Positions 36,670-45,049 of a stretch of 64,000 nt of DNA are shown here, piece by piece (position 1 is the stretch's first letter; each line of letters starts with the position of its first letter). The notes below the pieces were generated by a model, which ran no database searches, was not told the origin of the DNA, and was given only the letters and a program-made list of their open reading frames with translations. The translations under genes were made by a program, and so were the position numbers. This stretch comes from Eubacterium sp. GTDB taxonomy: Bacteria; Bacillota; Clostridia; Lachnospirales; Lachnospiraceae. The stretch is from the NCBI GenBank assembly GCA_017938215.1, contig JAGBBZ010000023.1, positions 124,001 through 188,000 on the forward strand. The letters are read 5' to 3'.

Positions 36670-36698
36670 TTGTCAAGAAATCCTAAGAGTGGTATACT
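36670..36698 (+). promoter_or_regulatory. Promoter of guaA
   Basis: TTGTCA and TATACT separated by 17 nt. The leader contains a TCGCGC/GCGCGA stem (about 36722-36749) before the ribosome binding site. Confidence 0.7.
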
Positions 36699-36778
36699 AA
36701 AAACTGTTTTATTAGCGTGTGTCGCGCGTATTATGCGGTATGCGCGATGTGAGAGGGTGTTTTAATCGTAAGGAGGAA

Positions 36779-38323
36779 ATGACATTGGAAAAAGAGCTTG
36801 TTATCGTTTTGGACTTTGGTGGTCAGTACAATCAGCTGATTGCCAGACGTGTTAGAGAGTGCAATGTGTATTGCGAAGTGCATCCATACACACTTGGTTT
36901 GGATGCCATCCAACAAATGAATCCCAAGGGAATTATTTTTACCGGTGGACCAAATAGCGTGTACGGTGAGGATTCGCCACGATACCAGAAAGAAATTTTT
37001 GACCTAGGCATTCCGATTCTTGGAATTTGCTACGGTTCTCAACTGATGGCTCATGTGCTGGGGGGAAAAGTGGAAACGGCACCCGTGAGTGAGTACGGGA
37101 AAACAGAGGTATCTGTGGACAAGTCCTCGCTTCTATTTCAGGGAATTGGTGAAACTACCATCTGCTGGATGAGTCATACAGACTACATCGCAGAGGCACC
37201 AGCCGGATTTATCATCCGTGCTACAACTCCAGTGTGCCCGGTGGCAGCCATGGAAATGCCCGAGAAAAAGCTCTATGCAACACAGTTCCATCCCGAGGTG
37301 CTTCATACGCAGGAGGGAGCAAAGATGCTTTCCAATTTTGTATATAACGTATGTGGTTGCAGGGGTGACTGGAAAATGTCATCCTTTGTGGCAGATTCCA
37401 TTCAAGCAATCCGAGAAAAAGTAGGGGACGGAAAGGTGCTGTGCGCCCTTTCCGGTGGCGTGGATTCTTCCGTGGCAGCTGTTCTTCTGTCGAAGGCAAT
37501 CGGCAAACAGCTGACTTGCGTCTTTGTAGATCATGGCTTGCTTCGCAAAAACGAAGGCGATGAAGTGGAGGCTGTATTTGGACCAAACGGTTCCTATGAT
37601 CTGAACTTTATTCGTGTCAATTGTCAGGAACGTTTTTATGAAAAGCTTGCCGGTGTCAGCGAACCAGAACAAAAGCGTAAAATCATCGGAGAAGAATTTA
37701 TCCGTGTATTTGAGGAAGAGGCAAAAAAAATCGGTGCCGTGGATTTCCTCGTGCAGGGTACTATATATCCGGATGTCATCGAGTCTGGTCTGGATGACTC
37801 TGCTGTCATCAAATCCCATCACAATGTGGGCGGTCTGCCAGACTGTGTCGACTTTAAAGAAATCATCGAGCCCCTTCGCCTTCTTTTCAAGGACGAAGTG
37901 AGAAATGCCGGTCGAGAGCTGGGAATCCCAGAGCATCTCGTAAGCCGTCAGCCATTCCCGGGCCCCGGTCTTGGTGTACGTATCGTGGGAGAAGTAACGG
38001 CAGACAAAGTGCGAATCGTACAGGATGCCGATGCCATCTTCCGTGAAGAGGTGGCAAAGGCAGGCGTTACCGGTCTCGGTCAGTACTTCGCTGCATTGAC
38101 CAACATGCGAAGCGTAGGCGTCATGGGCGACGGAAGAACTTACGACTACGCGGTGGCGTTGCGAGCTGTGAATACCACAGACTTTATGACCGCAGAGTGC
38201 TCAGATATCCCATTTGAGGTATTGCAGAAATGCATGAACCGAATCATCAATGAGGTGAAGGGGGTTAATCGGGTGCTGTATGATCTGACCAGTAAGCCGC
38301 CGGGAACGATTGAGTTTGAATAA
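36779..38323 (+). CDS. guaA: GMP synthase (glutamine-hydrolysing)
   Basis: 514 aa. Converts XMP to GMP using glutamine and ATP. Class I amidotransferase domain ([17 protein letters not shown], catalytic Cys in [12 protein letters not shown], His in QFHPEV), ATP-pyrophosphatase domain with the P-loop [15 protein letters not shown], and dimerisation domain ending [19 protein letters not shown] is only 2 nt from ATG 36779 but 8 nt from an in-frame TTG at 36785, so the real start may be the TTG. The 3' end of guaA is a recognised genomic-island insertion site and an accessory island follows. Confidence 0.96.
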   Translation: MTLEKELVIVLDFGGQYNQLIARRVRECNVYCEVHPYTLGLDAIQQMNPKGIIFTGGPNSVYGEDSPRYQKEIFDLGIPILGICYGSQLMAHVLGGKVETAPVSEYGKTEVSVDKSSLLFQGIGETTICWMSHTDYIAEAPAGFIIRATTPVCPVAAMEMPEKKLYATQFHPEVLHTQEGAKMLSNFVYNVCGCRGDWKMSSFVADSIQAIREKVGDGKVLCALSGGVDSSVAAVLLSKAIGKQLTCVFVDHGLLRKNEGDEVEAVFGPNGSYDLNFIRVNCQERFYEKLAGVSEPEQKRKIIGEEFIRVFEEEAKKIGAVDFLVQGTIYPDVIESGLDDSAVIKSHHNVGGLPDCVDFKEIIEPLRLLFKDEVRNAGRELGIPEHLVSRQPFPGPGLGVRIVGEVTADKVRIVQDADAIFREEVAKAGVTGLGQYFAALTNMRSVGVMGDGRTYDYAVALRAVNTTDFMTAECSDIPFEVLQKCMNRIINEVKGVNRVLYDLTSKPPGTIEFE

Positions 38324-38355
38324 TCGTGAAGATAGTGAGCCAAGCACGTAGTGCT

Positions 38356-38417
38356 TGATAAAACAGAAGAAATCATCAGGATGCTTGCATCCAAGGATGG
38401 TTTTTTTTGTTTTATCA
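38356..38417. terminator. Long CTTG-loop hairpin after guaA
   Basis: TGATAAAACA (38356-38365) pairs with TGTTTTATCA (38408-38417); inside, AAATCATC pairs with GATGGTTT and GGATG-CTTG-CATCC forms a stable tetraloop hairpin. The T-run lies in the 3' arm. It resembles the hairpin at 50900-50970 in core sequence. Confidence 0.6.
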
Positions 38418-38485
38418 GAAAATACGAAGTATTTGGCGAACATCCACGTGTGGATTGCCGAAGGCAAGACACTGGAGAGGAACGA

Positions 38486-38518
38486 CGGGAAGCCCTGAAA
38501 ATAGGGGCTTCCCGTTTT
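38486..38518 (+). terminator. Second terminator-like hairpin after guaA
   Basis: CGGGAAGCCC (38486-38495) and GGGGCTTCCCG (38504-38514) pair, followed by TTTTC. Confidence 0.7.
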
Positions 38519-38933
38519 CGGTGTAAGCAAAATGTAAGTGAAAATAGAGTTTGTGTTTTGATGGGGAGGTGAAGTGAATATGCAAATGATGGGAATGTGA
38601 TATGTTTTGTGTTTCATGTATTTGATTATAATCGGCTTTTTTTAGTAGAATATGTTAAAAATAGAGAGGGGCAAGGTAGTATCAGAAGTGGAGTGGGGGA
38701 AATGTTTCGCCTTTGTATTGTAAGGGTGATGTTAGTATAAAACAGGTGGAGAAATTGTATATATTATGATATAATTGGTGTGTTCGATGAGAGCGAAAAT
38801 TTGAATTTTACGAATACTTTATGTTCTTGTCAGTGCACATATCGGAAAAAATATTTGGTCATTTAAAGGCAAAGGTTCAATATATGATGTGTTGAACCTT
38901 TTATCATACCTATATAGTTGATAAAATAAATAG
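38519..38933. other. AT-rich stretch without a recognisable gene at the island's left end
   Basis: No coding frame of protein-like quality was seen on either strand. It contains a hairpin with arms AAAGGTTCAA (38871-38880) and TTGAACCTTT (38892-38901) followed by TATC, and several AT-rich promoter-like stretches (for example TATAAT near 38633 and 38770) without partners of good spacing. Confidence 0.5.
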
Positions 38934-38962
38934 TTGACAAACACAACTGAATGAGATATTAT
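38934..38962 (+). promoter_or_regulatory. Promoter of the second marR gene
   Basis: Perfect TTGACA and TATTAT separated by 17 nt. An inverted repeat AGTTG-N7-CAACT (38932-38948) overlaps the -35 element and is a candidate operator. Confidence 0.75.
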
Positions 38963-38985
38963 TCCTTTAAAAGGGAGGAATGATT

Positions 38986-39438
38986 ATGAATCAAGCAAAG
39001 CTACTTAGAGAAAATACAAGAATTTTGGAATGTCACCTGGGAAACATCAATAAAACAGATTCCTGCTGTTGTGGAATAAGTGAACCAGAGTGTTTTGTTT
39101 TGGTTGAAATTGGTAGAAAACCAAATATTTCAGTAAAAGAATTGGCAGAGATATTGAGGTTAGATAAAAGTGGTGTCAGCAGAACGGTTGAAGAACTTGT
39201 TCAGAAGGATTATGTAGAAAGAAAACCATCTACAGAAGATAGAAGATTTGTGGTTTTAAATCTTACACTCAAAGGAAAAGAGCGTTTTGAAAAAATTGAG
39301 AATGATATGAATCGAAAATTTAAAGAAATACTAGATAAAATTCCGGTTGATAAAAGAGAACAGGTGATTGAAGCACTTGAATTATATAATGTCGCTTGCG
39401 GTGAACTTGAAAGGATTAAAAGAGGGTGTTTGCAATGA
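38986..39438 (+). CDS. MarR-family regulator with an N-terminal cysteine cluster
   Basis: 150 aa. Winged-helix core ISVKELAEILRLDKSGVSRTVEEL and wing RKPSTEDRRFVVLNLTLKG. Before it lies TDSCCCGISEPEC, four cysteines in a short stretch, plus two near the C terminus (VACGELERIKRGC), so metal, arsenic or thiol sensing is possible. GGGAGG is 7 nt before ATG 38986. Its TGA overlaps the ATG of the next gene. Codon use is AT-richer than the housekeeping genes. Confidence 0.85.
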   Translation: MNQAKLLRENTRILECHLGNINKTDSCCCGISEPECFVLVEIGRKPNISVKELAEILRLDKSGVSRTVEELVQKDYVERKPSTEDRRFVVLNLTLKGKERFEKIENDMNRKFKEILDKIPVDKREQVIEALELYNVACGELERIKRGCLQ

Positions 39439-39881
39439 ATCATGTAGAAAAGGCGGTAGAATACTACAATAATAATTTTAATTGTTCGCAAGGAGTATTT
39501 ACATCATTTGCGACAGAAATGGGAATGGATGAAAAATTAGCACTCAAGTTAGCTACAAATTTTGGTGGTGGTGAAAGAAAAGGCGAATTGTGCGGAGCCG
39601 TAGCAGGTGCTTTGATGGTTCTTGGACTACGATGTGGACATTGTGATAGCGAAGATATAGAAGGAAAATCAAAAGCTTATGCGGTATCAACTGAATTTAT
39701 GGACCGATTTATTAAGAAAAATGGTAGTGTAGTATGTCGTGAATTGTTGGGATATGACCTTACTAAGGCAGAAGATAAATTGCTTATTGAAGAACAGAAA
39801 CTTTTTAAAACATTTTGTCCGAAAATGGTAGAGAGTGCCGCTGAGATAGTAAATGAAATGATTACTGAGGGGATATGTTAA
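39435..39881 (+). CDS. C_GCAxxG_C_C-family protein
   Basis: 148 aa. The family pattern is visible: FNCSQGVFTSFA, LCGAVAGALMVLGLRCG (GCAxxG-like), and later VCRELLGYDL and FCPKMVESAAEIV. Members are thought to bind a redox cofactor or metal through these cysteines, but no activity is established. Translationally coupled to the MarR gene (ATGA), so it is probably the regulated effector of that sensor. The stop overlaps the ribosome binding site of the next, broken gene. Confidence 0.85.
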   Translation: MNHVEKAVEYYNNNFNCSQGVFTSFATEMGMDEKLALKLATNFGGGERKGELCGAVAGALMVLGLRCGHCDSEDIEGKSKAYAVSTEFMDRFIKKNGSVVCRELLGYDLTKAEDKLLIEEQKLFKTFCPKMVESAAEIVNEMITEGIC

Positions 39882-39894
39882 GGAGGATTAGACG

Positions 39895-40118
39895 ATGAAT
39901 GAGCAGAAAAAAGAGGGTTGAATATTTCTGAGAGTGCAAAGTATGTTGAAAACAAAATGCAGGGGATTAAAAGTGTTACAGATGATACCTTGATTTATTA
40001 TTCAACAAACTTAATGTTTGATGAGTATTGTGAAAAAAAGAGACATGATGCATTGTTGTTTTGGGTTCCATATACTATTACAACAGTACTTGCGATTGCT
40101 TCTCTTTTTTTGAGTTGA
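39895..40118 (+). pseudogene. Frameshifted small membrane protein
   Basis: A perfect AAGGAGG (39880-39886) sits 8 nt before ATG 39895, but the frame stops after 8 codons. Adding one A to the A6 run (39907-39912) would join it to the open frame at 39903-40118, giving a protein of about 74 residues: MNEQKKRG, then LNISESAKYVENKM, a charged middle and one membrane helix (LLFWVPYTITTVLAIASLFL). Reading as an intact gene would require the TTG at 39918, which has no ribosome binding site. Either a real frameshift, phase variation or a sequencing error. Confidence 0.6.
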
Positions 40119-40211
40119 TAAAAAATTTGTTTTAAAAAAAGAAATTTAATGCTAACCAAGTGATGATATGATATACTTTTAAGTACAGGGGTAAACGCTC
40201 TAAAAGGAAAT

Positions 40212-40739
40212 ATGGCGATATACAATGAATTTGGATACATCACAATAGATGATGCCAGAATTGATGAAACTTGTAATGCCTACTTTAAATGGAAAGATTT
40301 GAATACATATATTTCCAATAATAGCCATAGAGGAATCAATATGCCAGATGCAATTAGTGAACCGATGGGTTGCTATTGTATGGGCTATTTATGGAATCGT
40401 GGTAACGAAGTGGGTGATGCAACAGACCCGGAAACGGGAAAACGAATTGAATTTAAAGCCACTTCCCGCTTTGAAGGAGATTTGTCCTCTTTTGGACCTA
40501 AATGTGAGTTTGATGATCTGGTCTTTCTGAGATTTAAGCTGGATGATAACTTATTGTACATTTATGACTTGAAGATTAACTCTGAGGAATTTGGACAATA
40601 TCCTGCGAATAAAACTCAGACAATTCAAGATCAGAAAAATCAGGGAAGACGACCACACGTTAGTCTACAAGCGTTGTTTGTAGATGCACAAAATTTGGAA
40701 CCTGATATAATCTTTGACATTAGAAGATGTCGGGCCTAG
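40212..40739 (+). CDS. Type II restriction endonuclease, Bsp6I-like
   Basis: 175 aa. Matches my knowledge of the Bsp6I family (recognition GC^NGC) in size and in the stretch GKRIEFKATSRFEGDLSSF, which holds the PD-ExK catalytic pair (D in DATDPETG, E-x-K in IEFKA), followed by DDLVFLRFKLDDNLLYIYDL. Appears full length. It overlaps the start of a truncated cytosine methyltransferase, so protection of the host is questionable. Sequence specificity is inferred from the family and not visible in the residues. Confidence 0.75.
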   Translation: MAIYNEFGYITIDDARIDETCNAYFKWKDLNTYISNNSHRGINMPDAISEPMGCYCMGYLWNRGNEVGDATDPETGKRIEFKATSRFEGDLSSFGPKCEFDDLVFLRFKLDDNLLYIYDLKINSEEFGQYPANKTQTIQDQKNQGRRPHVSLQALFVDAQNLEPDIIFDIRRCRA

Positions 40740-41506
40740 GAGGATTTCCATGCCAAGCATTTTCAATAGCTGGGTACAGGCAAGGTTTTGACGATGAAAA
40801 GGGGCGTGGAGAGTTATTTTTTGAATTGATGAGAATGATGGAAGCAAAAAGACCTAGGGTTGCTTTGTTTGAAAATGTTAAAAATTTAGTTGGTCATGAT
40901 AATGGGAATACATTTAGAGTGATTTGTGAACAATTGCATTTGCTGGGGTATCATTATACATACCAAGTTTTAAATGCTATGAATTACGGGAATATGGCAC
41001 AAAATAGAGAACGCATATACATTGTTGCATTTCGTGATATTGATGATTTTAATAAATTTCAGTGGCCATTATCTATCCCACTTACAACAACTGTTAGAGA
41101 TATAATTGATTTTGAGGAAAAAAAAGATGATAAATATTACTATACAGAAGGTAAATACAAGGGGCAAATTTATGAATTGTTGGTAGAGGCTACAAAAAAT
41201 GATGATATAAAGAATCCTGCAATCTACCAATGGAGAAGAAAATATGTGAGACAGAATAAGAGCGGAGTTGTACCTACGCTTACAGCGAATCAAGGTGAAG
41301 GTGGACATAATGTGTGTATTGTAAAGACTAAGCATGGATTAAGGAAAATGACACCGAGAGAGTGTTTTAATACGCAAGGATATCCAAAGGCTTATAAACT
41401 GCCGGATAATCAGAGTGACGCTCGTTTGTACAAACAAGCAGGAAATTCAGTGTGTGTTCCTGTTATTAATCGTATTGCTGAAAATATTTTAGAAGCCATT
41501 AAATAA
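40727..41506 (+). CDS. DNA (cytosine-5) methyltransferase lacking its N-terminal SAM motif
   Basis: 259 aa; related enzymes are about 315-320 aa. Present are motif IV with the catalytic cysteine (GGFPCQAFSIAG, Cys9 or so), motif VI (FENVKN), motif VIII (QNRERIYIVAF), a target-recognition region, motif IX (PTLTANQGEG) and motif X (YKQAGNSVCVPVINRI). Absent are motifs I-III (DLFAGxGG and the following SAM site): the frame has a stop just upstream at 40721 and the restriction gene occupies the sequence before it. Likely inactive, or a fragment left by deletion. Confidence 0.8.
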   Translation: MSGLGGFPCQAFSIAGYRQGFDDEKGRGELFFELMRMMEAKRPRVALFENVKNLVGHDNGNTFRVICEQLHLLGYHYTYQVLNAMNYGNMAQNRERIYIVAFRDIDDFNKFQWPLSIPLTTTVRDIIDFEEKKDDKYYYTEGKYKGQIYELLVEATKNDDIKNPAIYQWRRKYVRQNKSGVVPTLTANQGEGGHNVCIVKTKHGLRKMTPRECFNTQGYPKAYKLPDNQSDARLYKQAGNSVCVPVINRIAENILEAIK

Positions 41507-41610
41507 ATATGCTGAAGAGAGAATGTGTGTAGTAGATGAAACAATAGTTAAGCTGACAATTACTATATGTTAGAGAAAAACATTTTGAAAGAGAAAGAAG
41601 GAGTCTATAT

Positions 41611-44268
41611 ATGGCATTAGCAAAGTGGTACAAAATTGATTTTCATACTCATACACCAGAAAGTAAATGTTTTTTGGATAATGGTGTGTCACCAAAACAA
41701 TGGTTAAAAGCAGCTAAAGATTCGGGTATTAATGCGGTTGTGGTAAGCGATCACAATTCTGTCGGATGGCTTAAACAAATTCAAGAAGAAAAAGGGAATT
41801 TTGAAGATGATAGTTTTAAAGTGTTTTACGGAATTGAACTTTGTGTTTCGTCGGACTTTACACATTTTCTTATAATTTTTGATGATAAGTTATCAGTGAC
41901 AGAAATAGAGGATGCTGTAGTGGGACAACTTGGATTGCAGAGAAAAGACTGGGCAGATACTACTGTTAATGTGTCGGAAGACAAATTGAAAAAATTGTGC
42001 ATAGAATTAAAAGATAGAATATTTGTGATACCGGCTCATTTTGCATCTAATAAAGGTCTTGGAAAAAGTATGGAAAATGCAATTAAGAAATATCAAGATT
42101 TTCTTTCTTTTTCTGCGATAGAAGTAAGAAATGATGACGATGTTAGAGAATATAATAATAAACTTAGAAACAATGCAATTAATAAAGCGGTTTTGGTAAC
42201 AGGGTCAGATAATCCATCGAGTAAGGATGAAACTAAACATTCAATCGAAGGATTTGGCAAAATGTTTACATGGGTTAAGTTGTCAACGTTATCCTTTGAA
42301 GGACTTCGGCAGGTATTTATTGATCCTGAACATAGATGTATTAATTGGCTCGAGCTTCAAAAGATAGGTATGCAATTTGATCCTAATGAAACTACGTATA
42401 ATTATATAAGTGGGATTGAAATTAAAGGAATTTCGCATATGACAGAAATGAGCATGAGATTTTCTCCCAATTTGAATTGTATTGTAGGTGGAAGGGGAAC
42501 TGGTAAATCTACTATTGTCGATGCGATAAATTATGGTGTGTGTAATGAAATGGATCTTACGAAATGCAAGTTATTGGAGAAGACATTGGAAAAAGATGCA
42601 ATAATTTCTACATACTTTAATTTTGGTAAGGCAAAATCCTATTTAATAAAAACGACAAGAAAAGGTAAACAGCTTGTGAGCAACGTAGAAGATGATGATG
42701 GCATTGTTGAAAATCCTCCAGAGTGTAAGATTGATTTTTATGGTCAGAAAGAAATTTTTAATCTAATTGAGGAAGATAATAATATTTCTAATCAAACAAC
42801 AAGCCCATTAATAAAGATGATTGATGATATAGCAGCTGCAGACATGTATTCATATTCAGACGAAATTGATGATGCGATATTAACTATGTTGAAATTATCT
42901 GATGAATTTAAGAGTAATAGGAAAAAAATCAAGGAAATACCTACAATCAGAGCTGAGATTGAGAAGGCAGATTCAATTCTAAAAAAATTCAAAGCAAGTG
43001 GAATTGAAAAAGCGAGAAGAGATTTCGAGAACATTGATAACAGAATAAAGAATGTAGAAAAACTAATTATTTCAGAACGCGATATAGTCAGTGATACAAT
43101 TTCTAATTTTCAACAACAAGGAGAAAACATTGATATACAAATAAGAGAAATTGAAGAGAATGGGAGAGATGCTGAAGAGATTGATACATTAAGAAATTTA
43201 AAGCAAATAAATCAAAGTTTCGTTGATTTGTTAAATCAGAAGAAAGTGTTTATTGAACGTATGATAAAAACACACGAACTGTCATCTATTCATGAAAAAA
43301 GAGAGAAAATGCGCAATGAATATATGACTGCTTTGGAGGAAGTGAAAAATACTGGTGGGGAGGATATTGATTTTATTCAGGATCAGTTGCAAAAAAATAA
43401 ACAAAGATATAATGAATTATTAGAGTTACAAAGTGAACAAAAGAATCTAGAAAAGAAAATTGATGAGAGTATTAATATATTTGTTAGTAGAAGATTGGAA
43501 TTATCACGAAAGAGACAGTCTGTGATTGATGAACTCAAATTAAATAATATTTCCATTAAAGTAATTCCGTTAGGGCATATGACAAGATGGAAGGCAAATA
43601 TGCAAAAGGAACTTGGAAAAGAAGGAACATTTGATAATGAATTTCAATATTTGGTTGAAAAAACACTATCGATAGACGAAGATTGGAAATCATATAAAAC
43701 ATACTTGAAATTTATGTTGATTACGGATTCGGGCGATATTGGAGATTTGTTTGGTTTATCAACAAATGCAAGATTTTCAAAGATTTGGAAAGATAAATTT
43801 AGTAATGATACATTAAGTTCAATGGCTAAAGTGATTCCAGAGGACAAATTACAAATCAAAATTGTTGATGAAAACGGAGAGATTGATATCAATGAGGGTT
43901 CGCCTGGTCAGAAAAGTGCAGCCATTCTTGCATTTATTTTGAATAGTGGAGAAAATCCATTAATCATTGATCAGCCAGAGGATGATTTAGATAATAGTTT
44001 GATTTATTCTCTTATTGTGAAATCTATAAGAACTATGAAAAATAAGCGTCAAATAATTATAGTTACACATAATCCAAACATACCAGTACTTGGTGATGCA
44101 GAGGGGATTATTGTTTTGGAACGTAATAATCAAGGTAAAGTTACATTCAGAAAGAGTAAAAAAACCGGTTGTATTGAAGAAAAACTCATAAGAGAGGGGA
44201 TTTGCGAAATTATGGAAGGTGGCGAAGATGCTTTTCGTAAGAGGGAGCAAAAGTATCAATATAAATAA
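41611..44268 (+). CDS. TrlF-type PHP-domain SMC-like ATPase
   Basis: 885 aa. Residues 1-245 form a PHP phosphoesterase domain (metal ligands in KIDFHTHTPESKC, VSDHNSVGW, FVIPAHFAS, TGSDNPSS). A Walker A follows (GGRGTGKST, about 294-302), a coiled-coil region at about 430-660, and a C-terminal ATPase half with GSPGQKSAAILAF (signature), PLIIDQPEDDLDN (Walker B, about 785-797) and VTHNPNIPVLGDAEGI. This architecture matches TrlF-family ATPases found in defence islands; the PHP part probably acts on nucleic acid or nucleotide. GAAGGAG precedes the ATG. Confidence 0.85.
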   Translation: MALAKWYKIDFHTHTPESKCFLDNGVSPKQWLKAAKDSGINAVVVSDHNSVGWLKQIQEEKGNFEDDSFKVFYGIELCVSSDFTHFLIIFDDKLSVTEIEDAVVGQLGLQRKDWADTTVNVSEDKLKKLCIELKDRIFVIPAHFASNKGLGKSMENAIKKYQDFLSFSAIEVRNDDDVREYNNKLRNNAINKAVLVTGSDNPSSKDETKHSIEGFGKMFTWVKLSTLSFEGLRQVFIDPEHRCINWLELQKIGMQFDPNETTYNYISGIEIKGISHMTEMSMRFSPNLNCIVGGRGTGKSTIVDAINYGVCNEMDLTKCKLLEKTLEKDAIISTYFNFGKAKSYLIKTTRKGKQLVSNVEDDDGIVENPPECKIDFYGQKEIFNLIEEDNNISNQTTSPLIKMIDDIAAADMYSYSDEIDDAILTMLKLSDEFKSNRKKIKEIPTIRAEIEKADSILKKFKASGIEKARRDFENIDNRIKNVEKLIISERDIVSDTISNFQQQGENIDIQIREIEENGRDAEEIDTLRNLKQINQSFVDLLNQKKVFIERMIKTHELSSIHEKREKMRNEYMTALEEVKNTGGEDIDFIQDQLQKNKQRYNELLELQSEQKNLEKKIDESINIFVSRRLELSRKRQSVIDELKLNNISIKVIPLGHMTRWKANMQKELGKEGTFDNEFQYLVEKTLSIDEDWKSYKTYLKFMLITDSGDIGDLFGLSTNARFSKIWKDKFSNDTLSSMAKVIPEDKLQIKIVDENGEIDINEGSPGQKSAAILAFILNSGENPLIIDQPEDDLDNSLIYSLIVKSIRTMKNKRQIIIVTHNPNIPVLGDAEGIIVLERNNQGKVTFRKSKKTGCIEEKLIREGICEIMEGGEDAFRKREQKYQYK

Positions 44269-44420
44269 TACCCTTTGAGATTAGTAAAAGAACGTAACAA
44301 AAGAAAGTAGTTAATGTGATGGTCATGAAGGAAATAGATAATATGATTTTTGGAGAAGATAAATTGATACAGTACTTGTATTCTGACAAGTAAACTTAAC
44401 AGAACAGGAGATGATTAAAG

Positions 44421-45029
44421 GTGAGTAGACGATTTTCGTTGCAAATTTTGCTTCCTATAGAAGGATATGAAGAAGATAAGATATACAAAAGCGAAGATAT
44501 TTCTCTAAAAGTTGCGAATTTAAATCAAAAGCCGGACGATGTCTACTATAGACATTTACAAGAAAAATCTGTTTATGCTTATTTTGGTGATATTGTTAAA
44601 TTTGCTTGCGAAAAGTATTCGTTAGGGGAAATTCATAATTATTCTATGCAGACTGATTGTTTAGGTGATCGAGTGATTGAATGTTCTGGTAATAAATATA
44701 TTGTTACGTCAGATGAAGCAAAACAACTTGAAAGAGAACATATTTCACAATCAATATACTGTAATGTGTTTAAAGAGTGCAGTTTGAGTTGGTTTTATAC
44801 CAGTATTGGAGATGAGCTTGTTCCGGATGATATGGCTATCGTGGATGATGAGTTGATACAAAAGGCTTCAGCTTTAGTGAGTTATGAGTCAGAGAAAGAT
44901 TTTGCGAGCAGGTTGGCTGATGTCATAAAGGAAGAAGCTGATTGGGAAGACAAGTTTATAGCATCGCTCATTTTAGCAAAGGAAATCGCCAGTCGTGTGA
45001 ATGGAAGAGCGGTTCTGTGGTATGACTAA
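44421..45029 (+). CDS. Unrecognised acidic protein in the defence island
   Basis: 202 aa from a GTG start. No known domain recognised, no signal or membrane helix. The N-terminal half is beta-like (SLQILLPIEGYEEDKIYKSE, VYAYFGDIVKFA); the C-terminal 60 residues are helical and acidic (YESEKDFASRLADVIKEEAD) and end NGRAVLWYD. It lies between the TrlF-type gene (152-nt gap) and the AlbA_2 gene (20-nt gap), so it is probably co-transcribed with the latter. Function unknown; a candidate partner of either neighbour. Confidence 0.7.
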   Translation: MSRRFSLQILLPIEGYEEDKIYKSEDISLKVANLNQKPDDVYYRHLQEKSVYAYFGDIVKFACEKYSLGEIHNYSMQTDCLGDRVIECSGNKYIVTSDEAKQLEREHISQSIYCNVFKECSLSWFYTSIGDELVPDDMAIVDDELIQKASALVSYESEKDFASRLADVIKEEADWEDKFIASLILAKEIASRVNGRAVLWYD

Positions 45030-45049
45030 TAGAGGAAGATGGTGAATAT

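Noticed and set aside
39895..40118. Programmed -1 frameshift joining the 8-codon frame to the membrane helix frame
   Set aside because: The A6 run is not in the phase of a canonical slippery heptamer and no strong downstream stem was seen.
44319..44393. 24-codon frame between TrlF-type gene and the unknown gene
   Set aside because: Too short and without a ribosome binding site; may be a leader peptide but nothing supports it. The GGTCATGAA inside it is mentioned as a possible half-site only.
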